Origin: a virus
Virus record (IMG/VR): IMGVR_UViG_3300043811_000011
Span: 1-43,679 of that record
DNA length: 43,679 bases
Strand: one strand, 5' to 3'
The translations under genes were made by a program, and so were the position numbers. The notes under the pieces were generated by a model. The model saw only the letters and a list, made by a program, of their open reading frames with translations. It had not been told where the DNA came from and made no database searches. Numbering within the stretch: the first letter of the stretch is position 1; every line of letters begins with the position of its first letter. Positions 5,498 to 11,392 of the stretch are shown in pieces.

Positions 5498-6763
5498 ATG
5501 AATAAAATGACTGAGCCACTCAAGATTTCTTTCGGTGCCGACCGGATAGCTATTCTACACGAGGATGACCTGAATCAGTTGCGTGCGGAAGTCTGGAATG
5601 CTGCTGTGGAAGCGTGCGCCAAAATGTTAGTAGCACGTTGCATGGAGAAGATGAATGCTCCATTTTGCTGTTCTCATTGCGATTATGCAGCGGTTGCTGT
5701 ACGCGAAATGAAAGACAAATATCCTGGTACCAATCCGCCAGCCGTCCAGCCCACAGAGCCTCTAGCCCCGCCAAGCGAATGGGAGACTACTCTACGTGCT
5801 GTTCTTACCGCGAAGGAAGTGCGGCCCGCTGCCATCGAAGCTGCAATCGAGACTGTACGCAGCTTTCAGGCGCGGCAGGCAGCGGCATCACAGCCCCCTG
5901 CGGAAGTCTGGAATGCCCCTAAGCCGGACAAAGGCTGCTGTGTCAGATGCAATGCTCCGCGAGAGAGCACAATTCACGATACCACTAATAAGAACACTGA
6001 AATAAGAATGGCGTCACATGCATTTGTTCCCTTTGATGAAAGCTCAGAACTTTTGTGTCCCGTGCATAAGAATCTGGACGCAGAGGGAAAGTTAAAACCA
6101 TTCGATAACTGCATTGCCTGTATCAGGAACGAACGGGATGAATTGCGGCTGGCCCACCCTGAGCGGAAGGAGGAACAATGTGGTACTGCGGAAAGTGCGG
6201 GCACCTCAACGAACGCGGATACCCGCCCTATTGCGATGGGTGCCTTGCCTTCAGAGGAACTCCTTTTAGAGTGGAGGAGTCTGTCGAAAGAAAGCCAAGA
6301 GAAGGTGACAAAGTGGTTCAATCTGGCAGCGGAACATCTGCAAAACATTCTTGAAGGCGTGCCTGAGCGGAAGGAAGCGGATGAACCTTGGCTTTATGCT
6401 ATCGCAGAGCCGAGTGGGGCTTGGCACGACGGTGAGAGTTGCGTATATGGGGACTTGGAAAGCGCCCAAGAAGATGTAGACCAAGAGAATGAGAGCTTAG
6501 ATGAAGCCGAGCCGAAGTATTCGGTTGTCCCACTTTATCGCAAGCCTGTGCTGGCGGGCAAGGAAGCGGATGAGGTCTGGAAAGATGCCGTGGAAACGTG
6601 CGCCAAGATTGCTGAGTGTCATCGCGAACAGAAGCAACCGTATGAAGCTTATTTTAGTCGAGAAGAAATATCAGCGAGCGGGACCGCAGCAGAAGCAATC
6701 AGAGATGATATTCGTGCGCTGCGGCGTACCAATCCGCCAGCCGCCAAGGAGGGGAAGGAATGA
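5498..6763 (+). CDS. mosaic hypothetical protein with internal duplications
   Basis: This protein of about 421 residues has two close starts, ATG 5498 and ATG 5507, behind AAGGAGGGAG at 5488-5497. The sequence is a patchwork of repeated short blocks: EVWNAAVEACAK near the start and EVWKDAVETCAK near the end, NPPAVQP and NPPAAKE, and three GAAGTCTGGAATG-like copies at 5588, 5903 and 6572. A Cys-rich patch (CCVRCNAP) and CPVHKN..NCIAC lie in the middle. Overall it resembles the Ea22/Ead-like mosaic proteins of lambdoid phages, whose role is unknown. A second gene appears to be overprinted at 6178-6354. Confidence 0.6.
   Translation: MNKMTEPLKISFGADRIAILHEDDLNQLRAEVWNAAVEACAKMLVARCMEKMNAPFCCSHCDYAAVAVREMKDKYPGTNPPAVQPTEPLAPPSEWETTLRAVLTAKEVRPAAIEAAIETVRSFQARQAAASQPPAEVWNAPKPDKGCCVRCNAPRESTIHDTTNKNTEIRMASHAFVPFDESSELLCPVHKNLDAEGKLKPFDNCIACIRNERDELRLAHPERKEEQCGTAESAGTSTNADTRPIAMGALPSEELLLEWRSLSKESQEKVTKWFNLAAEHLQNILEGVPERKEADEPWLYAIAEPSGAWHDGESCVYGDLESAQEDVDQENESLDEAEPKYSVVPLYRKPVLAGKEADEVWKDAVETCAKIAECHREQKQPYEAYFSREEISASGTAAEAIRDDIRALRRTNPPAAKEGKE
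6178..6354 (+). CDS. overprinted zinc-ribbon protein
   Basis: Inside the mosaic gene but in another frame, ATG 6178 follows an excellent ribosome site (AAGGAGGA at 6167-6174) and opens 58 codons. The product starts MWYCGKCGHLNERGYPPYCDGC, a textbook short CxxC-CxxC zinc ribbon. Such a motif is unlikely by chance in a shadow frame. Either both frames are used or two genes have been fused by recombination in this patch. Confidence 0.5.
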   Translation: MWYCGKCGHLNERGYPPYCDGCLAFRGTPFRVEESVERKPREGDKVVQSGSGTSAKHS

Positions 6764-6867
6764 ACCTTGACCAGTGGATAATCTTGGGCATGTACGCTCT
6801 GTTTGCAATGCTGCTATTTCTCGGAGGATTAGCCTATAAGACTTATTGTGACTGGAGGCGCAAATGA
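6760..6867 (+). CDS. tiny single-pass membrane protein
   Basis: This 35-residue ORF starts at ATG 6760 (ATGA overlap), with AAGGAGGGG upstream. One hydrophobic segment (about residues 7-25, IILGMYALFAMLLFLGGLA) is followed by a basic tail (DWRRK), predicting N-out/C-in topology. It directly precedes the secreted Cys-rich gene. Confidence 0.55.
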   Translation: MNLDQWIILGMYALFAMLLFLGGLAYKTYCDWRRK

Positions 6868-6895
6868 GCAGCAAGGTAGCCGAGGGAGCCAAGCG

Positions 6896-7573
6896 ATGCT
6901 GACTGCTGTGATGTTTATTGTGATGTCGATACACGCTAATCCCTGCATATTTTGGGCGAAGGGGGAATGTGGCACGTTTGGTCAAAGTGAAAACCACTAC
7001 CACGTTGAATGGACATTCGCTGATTTGCAGGATAACGGCTTCATAGAGGGTGAGGGTGTTACTTGTGCACCTTATTGCCACCCCACAAATATGCAGTCGC
7101 AACTTAACAAGCCCTGCGTTGAGTGTCGCACAGACTTCACGCCCCAAGAAATATCACGCATCCGTGCGACGTTACACATAGCTGAGCAGGAGAGGCCAGA
7201 AGTAGCGAGACTGCCAAGAGTACAGGTACAGTCAATTACCTGTCCCGCCTTCGACCCGTCTCTCAACTCAACTAGTAACTGGACCGATGAGTTTGGCTGC
7301 ATACATCCAGGAAGCGAACCGCGTACCTTCAAATGGCCTCCTACTGTTTGGCTTGGACCGCAGCCCTGCGTCACACTGGAAGTTTCTCGCCCTGAGCCTG
7401 TGTTCATAAAGAACGCCTGCTGGCAGCAATATACAATCTGCATGAGCAAGCAGCCCGATGGAACGACAGCTTCAGGACACTGGCAGTGCCCGAAGGGTTG
7501 GAGAGCGGAAGCGGCAGAGAACTATCAGACCGCGTGGTGCATGGAACCCGGCGAGGAGAGGAAGAAACCATGA
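6896..7573 (+). CDS. secreted cysteine-rich protein
   Basis: This 225-residue protein starts at ATG 6896, with GAGGGAG at 6882-6888. The frame is open further upstream (GTG 6848), but the hydrophobic leader begins here. MLTAVMFIVMSIHA followed by NPC looks like a short signal peptide. The mature part has more than a dozen Cys spread through it (CIFW, GECG, CAPYC, CVEC, CPAF, CWQQYTIC, CPKGW, WCMEP), which suggests disulphide bonds outside the cytoplasm. A tiny membrane protein lies on each side (6760 and 7570). No family was recognised. It may act on the cell envelope early in infection. Confidence 0.55.
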   Translation: MLTAVMFIVMSIHANPCIFWAKGECGTFGQSENHYHVEWTFADLQDNGFIEGEGVTCAPYCHPTNMQSQLNKPCVECRTDFTPQEISRIRATLHIAEQERPEVARLPRVQVQSITCPAFDPSLNSTSNWTDEFGCIHPGSEPRTFKWPPTVWLGPQPCVTLEVSRPEPVFIKNACWQQYTICMSKQPDGTTASGHWQCPKGWRAEAAENYQTAWCMEPGEERKKP

Positions 7574-7668
7574 GCAAGCTGGTAGAAATATATTTAGGGT
7601 TCGTCATCACAGCTTGGCTCGTCATGTTCGTGCTGGCGATTATAGAAATCGCGCTGGGGATACAATAA
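7570..7668 (+). CDS. tiny single-pass membrane protein
   Basis: This 32-residue ORF starts at ATG 7570 (ATGA overlap) behind GAGGAGAGGAAG. Almost all of it is one membrane segment (about residues 9-30, LGFVITAWLVMFVLAIIEIALG). It forms a cluster with the secreted protein upstream. Confidence 0.55.
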   Translation: MSKLVEIYLGFVITAWLVMFVLAIIEIALGIQ

Positions 7669-7709
7669 TGCCCGCGTTGAACGAGGCCGACATCCTCGCG
7701 CAGATATGA
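7668..7709 (+). CDS. 13-codon ORF coupled to the nuclease gene
   Basis: ATG 7668 (TAATG overlap) opens MPALNEADILAQI and ends in TGA 7707-7709, which overlaps the next ATG. The nuclease start has no clear ribosome site of its own, so this mini-ORF probably serves as a coupling leader. It could alternatively be the separated N-terminus of the nuclease after a frameshift. Confidence 0.35.
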   Translation: MPALNEADILAQI

Positions 7710-8095
7710 GATATAACCCATCGCACATGAAGCTCCATCAGCCTAAAGGCAGCGGCCTGTCTGAGATGGATATAATCCTTGGTGCAGATCTAAGGGCCTT
7801 GCACGTCGGCGTAGTAGAGAAAGAATACCGGTTCGAGCCAACCCGCAGATGGCGCTCAGATTACGCTATCCCCAAGGCCATGTTACTGATCGAATGCGAA
7901 GGCGGCACGTTTCAAATCTCCCGGCATACGACCGGCACGGGCTTTCAGAACGATTGCGACAAGTACAATCATGCTTCTGCGCTCGGTTATACGGTCTTGC
8001 GCTTTACAACTCAGGACATTTTGAGCGGTAAAGCTAAGGATGTCTTGGAACTGTGGAGATCCCACAAATATTCTGGTAAGTACCTCATTGACTGA
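7706..8095 (+). CDS. small PD-(D/E)XK-like endonuclease
   Basis: This 129-residue protein starts at ATG 7706. The segment RRWRSDYAIPKAMLLIECEGGT carries the spaced D...E-x-E residues of VRR/Vsr-like PD-(D/E)XK nucleases, followed by SRHTTGTGFQNDCDKYNHASALGYTVLRFT, which closely matches my memory of a phage nuclease family ending W.VLRFT. It is the last gene before the late control region. A likely role is DNA repair, resolution or host DNA degradation. Confidence 0.75.
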   Translation: MRYNPSHMKLHQPKGSGLSEMDIILGADLRALHVGVVEKEYRFEPTRRWRSDYAIPKAMLLIECEGGTFQISRHTTGTGFQNDCDKYNHASALGYTVLRFTTQDILSGKAKDVLELWRSHKYSGKYLID

Positions 8096-8101
8096 TTTTT
8101 C

Positions 8102-8148
8102 TTGACAATCCGTAGAAAACCTACGAAACTCTGCGCGTAGTCGTGTAG
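8102..8148 (+). promoter_or_regulatory. probable late promoter/operator region
   Basis: TTGACA at 8102-8107 is a perfect -35 box, but the matching -10 (GAAACT at 8125 with a 17-base spacer) is weak. Between and after them are alternating short inverted repeats: CGTAG 8111-8115, CTACG 8121-8125, CGTAG 8136-8140 and GTAG 8145-8148. This is the only sizeable gap before the packaging and head genes, so it is a good candidate for a regulated late promoter. Confidence 0.4.
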
Positions 8149-8161
8149 GGAGATTGCGTGC

Positions 8162-8527
8162 ATGAACTACGATAAGATGGGCAGGTCAGACGGTGCTAAC
8201 ACCGCGAGACCAGCCTATCAGCGCGGACTTGTTGCACCGTGGCCTAAAGGCGTTTCAGGCAATCCATCCGGTCGTCCTCCCAAAAGTCTTTATCAGCAGG
8301 AAATGGAAAAGCGATTCAACGATCCCGAGACAGTGCGCCAGATGGTAGACGCTTCGGTAGCGACAATGTGCGATAAGAAACTCGGCGTAGCGGGAGTTCT
8401 AGAGCGCCGCAATAATCAAGAGCGCATTGATGGAATCCCCGTACAGCAGGTTGAGTTGAACGTAAATATGTCCTTGGCTGAGACGATGGAGCAGCGTAGG
8501 CAGCGTTTACTCCAAGATGCTAGCTGA
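8162..8527 (+). CDS. DUF5681-type protein, probable small terminase
   Basis: This 121-residue protein starts at ATG 8162, with AGGGAG ten bases upstream. The motif APWPKGVSGNPSGRPPKSL (about residues 24-42) is the W..G.SGNP.GRP signature of the DUF5681 family, usually found immediately before large terminase genes. It is probably the DNA-recognition subunit of packaging. A DNA-binding helix-turn-helix is not obvious. It overlaps the large terminase by 11 bases. Confidence 0.7.
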   Translation: MNYDKMGRSDGANTARPAYQRGLVAPWPKGVSGNPSGRPPKSLYQQEMEKRFNDPETVRQMVDASVATMCDKKLGVAGVLERRNNQERIDGIPVQQVELNVNMSLAETMEQRRQRLLQDAS

Positions 8528-9995
8528 GACACTTACGCCCGAAACAGCCGAGCAGGTTCTAGCCTGCGATATAGGAGACCTCACGTTTGACCCTCTCAAG
8601 TTCACCAAATACGCTTACGGTTGGGGAGAAGGCGTGCTCAAAGAAAGTACAGGCGTTAGACCTTGGCAGCGAGAGATTTTGCAGCATATTGGCCGACATC
8701 TACAGGACAAGTCCTCCCGGTACACCCCTTGCCAGATTGCTGTTGCATCAGGTCATGGAATTGGCAAATCAGCGTTAATAGCAATGGTCTGCCACTGGGC
8801 CATGAGTACCTGCGATGACTGCAAGATTATCGTCACAGCGAACACGGGAACGCAGCTTTCCACCAAGACTGGGCCTGAGATAACGAAATGGTTCAAGCTC
8901 GGTATCAATGCCCACTGGTTCGAGACAAAAGCGACCAGCATTACAGTCAGAGATCCGGGGCATGAGCGCACTTGGAGATTGGATCTGATCCCGTGGAGCG
9001 AAAATAACACTGAAGCATTCGCAGGCTTGCACAACCTCGGCAAGCGTATCGTGGTCATCATGGACGAGGCAAGCAGTATTGCAGCGCCTGTGTGGGAAGT
9101 AACCGAAGGAGCCTTGACCGATGAAAACACAGAGATCATCTGGCTGGCCTTTGGCAACCCAACGCAAAATACTGGTCGTTTCCGAGAGTGTTTCGGCAGC
9201 CGTAAGCACAGATGGACTACTTTCCAAATTGACTCGCGCAATGTCGAAGGCACTAACAAAGCTAAGATTGCGCAATGGATAGCTGACTATGGCGAAGATA
9301 GTGATTTCGTGCGAGTGCGGGTACGTGGCGAGTTCCCTAGAGCGGGAAGCAGCCAGTTTATCCCTAGCGATATTGTTGCAGCATGTAGAAAACACGTTGC
9401 GACTGCATACGAATCACTGCCCAAAGTGTTATCGATCGATGTGGCCCGTTTCGGAGACGACCAGACAGTTATCGGAATGCGACAAGGCCGTAAGCTGGGA
9501 ATTCTTGCCAAGCTTAGGGGATTGGACACGATTCAAGTCGCCGAGAGAACCATTGCCTATATCGAAACTGAAAAGCCAGATGCTATCGTTGTTGATGGCG
9601 ATGGACTCGGCGCGGGAACAGTGGACCAGCTCAGATTTCGAGGATATTCGAGCCGCCTGTTTGAGTTTCATGGGGGAGCTACTGCGGACGATAGTGCCGC
9701 GTACTACAATAAATCAGCCGAGTGCTGGGGGCTTATGCGAGCTTGGCTCAGTGAAGGAGCCGAAATCCCCGACGACGCAGAACTGGACAGCCACCTAACC
9801 AGCAGAGAGTATGGATTCACCAACAAGGGCCAGGTTCAGCTTGAGAAGAAGGAAGATATGAAAGCGCGAGGGCTGGATTCACCGGACTCGGCCGATATGC
9901 TGGCGATGACCTTCTCAGTGAAAGTATTGCCTAAGCCGAAGCAATTAGAGCCTCGCACCTGGGGACATGAGGTGCAGCAATCATGGATGAGCTAA
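8517..9995 (+). CDS. terminase large subunit
   Basis: This 492-residue protein (P22 gp2 is about 499) starts at ATG 8517. The ATPase domain has Walker A SGHGIGKSA (78-86) and Walker B IVVIMDEAS (178-186), followed by a coupling segment FGNPT (212-216). The nuclease domain has acidic residues at SIDVARFGDD (D308, D314-D315), AIVVDGDG (D360) and DSPDSAD (D457/D460). It pumps DNA into preformed heads through the portal at 11393. Confidence 0.95.
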   Translation: MLAETLTPETAEQVLACDIGDLTFDPLKFTKYAYGWGEGVLKESTGVRPWQREILQHIGRHLQDKSSRYTPCQIAVASGHGIGKSALIAMVCHWAMSTCDDCKIIVTANTGTQLSTKTGPEITKWFKLGINAHWFETKATSITVRDPGHERTWRLDLIPWSENNTEAFAGLHNLGKRIVVIMDEASSIAAPVWEVTEGALTDENTEIIWLAFGNPTQNTGRFRECFGSRKHRWTTFQIDSRNVEGTNKAKIAQWIADYGEDSDFVRVRVRGEFPRAGSSQFIPSDIVAACRKHVATAYESLPKVLSIDVARFGDDQTVIGMRQGRKLGILAKLRGLDTIQVAERTIAYIETEKPDAIVVDGDGLGAGTVDQLRFRGYSSRLFEFHGGATADDSAAYYNKSAECWGLMRAWLSEGAEIPDDAELDSHLTSREYGFTNKGQVQLEKKEDMKARGLDSPDSADMLAMTFSVKVLPKPKQLEPRTWGHEVQQSWMS

Positions 9996-10147
9996 ATTTC
10001 GGCATGGATTTAGGCAATTGCTTGGACTGCAAGCGTCAATCGAATTTTCGCATATTCATTGAGTACCCAGATGGCTGGGTCTGCGATAACTGCTATAGAT
10101 TGCGGCACGCCGTAGATCGACCTTGGATGCTAGTGGAGGAGAACTAG
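9983..10147 (+). CDS. tiny four-Cys zinc protein
   Basis: This 54-residue ORF starts at ATG 9983, overlapping the terminase end. CLDC (13-16) and CDNC (34-37) form a clean zinc ribbon with 17 residues between the pairs. It ends RPWMLVEEN. The function is unknown. It is part of a run of tiny genes between terminase and portal. Confidence 0.65.
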   Translation: MDELNFGMDLGNCLDCKRQSNFRIFIEYPDGWVCDNCYRLRHAVDRPWMLVEEN

Positions 10148-10148
10148 G

Positions 10149-10439
10149 ATGCATAAAGAAGCCATCAGCGTAAGCGCACCAGAACCAGCAGAGCATGCAC
10201 CTGAAGTAATTGGAGCGCATATCGTCAAGAAGTATGGGAAGTATCACGGCCACATCGAGATGCAGCATCCTGGCGGCAATTTCAAGCATGAAATGCCTCC
10301 ACAGGCTACGCTCATGGCCGCGCACCAAACGCTAGGAGAGCACCTGCAGGCTCACGGTACAGAGATGGGCGGCAAAGCCGAGCCGAATAACGTAGCTGAG
10401 AATGCGGAGATGCCCGAGCATGAGGGCGAAGTTGCCTAA
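10149..10439 (+). CDS. hypothetical His/Glu-rich protein
   Basis: This 96-residue protein starts at ATG 10149 behind GGAGGAGAAC. It is rich in His, Glu, Ala and Met (GKYHGHIEMQHPGGNFKHEMPPQATLMAAHQTLGEHLQAHG). The acidic C-terminus is probably disordered. No family was recognised. Confidence 0.6.
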   Translation: MHKEAISVSAPEPAEHAPEVIGAHIVKKYGKYHGHIEMQHPGGNFKHEMPPQATLMAAHQTLGEHLQAHGTEMGGKAEPNNVAENAEMPEHEGEVA

Positions 10440-10566
10440 AGCGGATGAAGGCGAAATCAAGTGGCTGATGCATCGGCTGGAACAGATCGAGCAGCGTCTA
10501 GCCAACGTCGAGCAGTGGATGGATAGCAAGCTGGGGACAAAACTTGCCAAAGTTTCTGGAAGATAA
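10420..10566 (+). CDS. small coiled-coil protein
   Basis: This 48-residue ORF starts at ATG 10420, overlapping the previous gene by 20 bases. It reads as a heptad-like helix (EIKWLMHRLEQIEQRLANVEQWMDSKL) with a basic end. It may oligomerise. The function is unknown. Confidence 0.45.
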   Translation: MRAKLPKADEGEIKWLMHRLEQIEQRLANVEQWMDSKLGTKLAKVSGR

Positions 10567-10717
10567 ACTCAAGAAAGAGTACGGCGCCAATAGCAAGATC
10601 CCGTACAAGGTAATGAATAAGCTCGGCGTCATGCGCGGAAACACAGAGACGGCAAAAGGCCGCAGTTGGGACAAGAAACACGCGGTTAAGCTCAGTTCTC
10701 TGGCCAGGGCGCGATGA
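10544..10717 (+). CDS. small basic phage protein (LEDKLKKEYG...MRGNTETAKGR)
   Basis: This 57-residue ORF starts at TTG 10544, with GGGGA about 7 bases upstream. No ATG or GTG precedes it in frame. The sequence (PKFLEDKLKKEYGANSKIPYKVMNKLGVMRG...ETAKGRSWDKKH) resembles a small protein I recall beside the terminase/portal genes of many podoviruses. It is basic, helical and of unknown role. It overlaps the next gene by 4 bases. Confidence 0.6.
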   Translation: MPKFLEDKLKKEYGANSKIPYKVMNKLGVMRGNTETAKGRSWDKKHAVKLSSLARAR

Positions 10718-10842
10718 TCGTCTCCCATTCGCATATCTGTCCTAAATGCGGAAAGGAAGAGCGTTGCGGTTGTGAGGATTGCAAAGACTTAGGCGAAAGG
10801 CTTTGTAGTCCGTGCTTGGTGAGGTCTGAATGTTCATCCTAG
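10714..10842 (+). CDS. tiny Cys-rich zinc protein
   Basis: This 42-residue ORF starts at ATG 10714. It has nine Cys: CPKC (9-12), CGCEDC (18-23), CSPC (31-34) and C40. This is enough for two zinc sites in a very short chain. It overlaps the next gene's ATG at 10830. The function is unknown. Confidence 0.55.
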   Translation: MIVSHSHICPKCGKEERCGCEDCKDLGERLCSPCLVRSECSS

Positions 10843-11153
10843 GCGGCAGGCCTGCCATGAACTCTGGAATTGAGCCACGTCCTGGCTTCGGTGGTGGATT
10901 CGGGCAACCCATTGCCACTCCGCAGCCATATCAGCCAAGCCCCGGAATTGGCGTACAACCAACAGGCGCTCCACCGCCAACAGTAACGGGCAATCCGGGC
11001 ACACAGCAGCCGATAGCAACTCCGCAACAGCCTATATTCCGAGGCAGTTTTGACAAGCTCAAGAAGACCAAGACGATCAAGCGAGGCGGGATGTACAAGC
11101 TCAAGGCCGGGGAGAAAGTAGTGCCACTCAAGAATCTAGCGAGGGCGAATTGA
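10830..11153 (+). CDS. Pro/Gly/Gln-rich protein with basic C-terminus
   Basis: This 107-residue protein starts at ATG 10830, with an alternative ATG at 10857. The first 70 residues are low-complexity (GFGGGFGQPIATPQPYQPSPG, QQPIATPQQP) and hold a duplicated QPIATPQ. The C-terminal part is basic (FDKLKKTKTIKRGGMYKLKAGEKVVPL). It could be a minor virion or DNA-binding protein. No family was recognised. Confidence 0.5.
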   Translation: MFILGGRPAMNSGIEPRPGFGGGFGQPIATPQPYQPSPGIGVQPTGAPPPTVTGNPGTQQPIATPQQPIFRGSFDKLKKTKTIKRGGMYKLKAGEKVVPLKNLARAN

Positions 11154-11392
11154 TTCAGCCGATGAAAAACAGATTGCAGGTAGAGCGCATTCCGACTCCC
11201 GAGCGCCTGATCATCCTCACTGAGACTCAAACGGTACGCTGGGCGCGAGTGCTAGCTATCGGCAAGGAGGTGACCGAGGTTGCGGTAGGCGATGTAGTCA
11301 TGCTGCCGGGGATAGCCGCCGAACAACCCGATTTTGAGGAAGGCGACCGCATATTTGTTACCGAGGATGATATTGGAGCGAAGCTGAACTAA
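11150..11392 (+). CDS. GroES-like co-chaperonin
   Basis: This 80-residue protein starts at TTG 11150 (TTGA overlap), or ATG 11162. The text MKNRLQVERIPTPERLIILTET...RWARVLAIGKEV...VAVGDVVMLPG...EGDRIFVTEDDIGAKL follows the Cpn10 pattern: an N-terminal strand, a mobile-loop region, then GD.V......G and the C-terminal V.E.DI.A.L. It is shorter than GroES (about 95) and the mobile loop is much reduced. By analogy with T4 gp31 it may help host GroEL fold the coat protein. It precedes the portal gene directly. Confidence 0.75.
   Translation: MIQPMKNRLQVERIPTPERLIILTETQTVRWARVLAIGKEVTEVAVGDVVMLPGIAAEQPDFEEGDRIFVTEDDIGAKLN

Noticed and set aside
8775-9395. 206-codon minus-strand ORF over the terminase gene
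   Set aside because: It is antisense to clear Walker and nuclease motifs; no ribosome site or domain is visible. The same holds for the other long minus-strand ORFs (18542-19192, 30707-31375).
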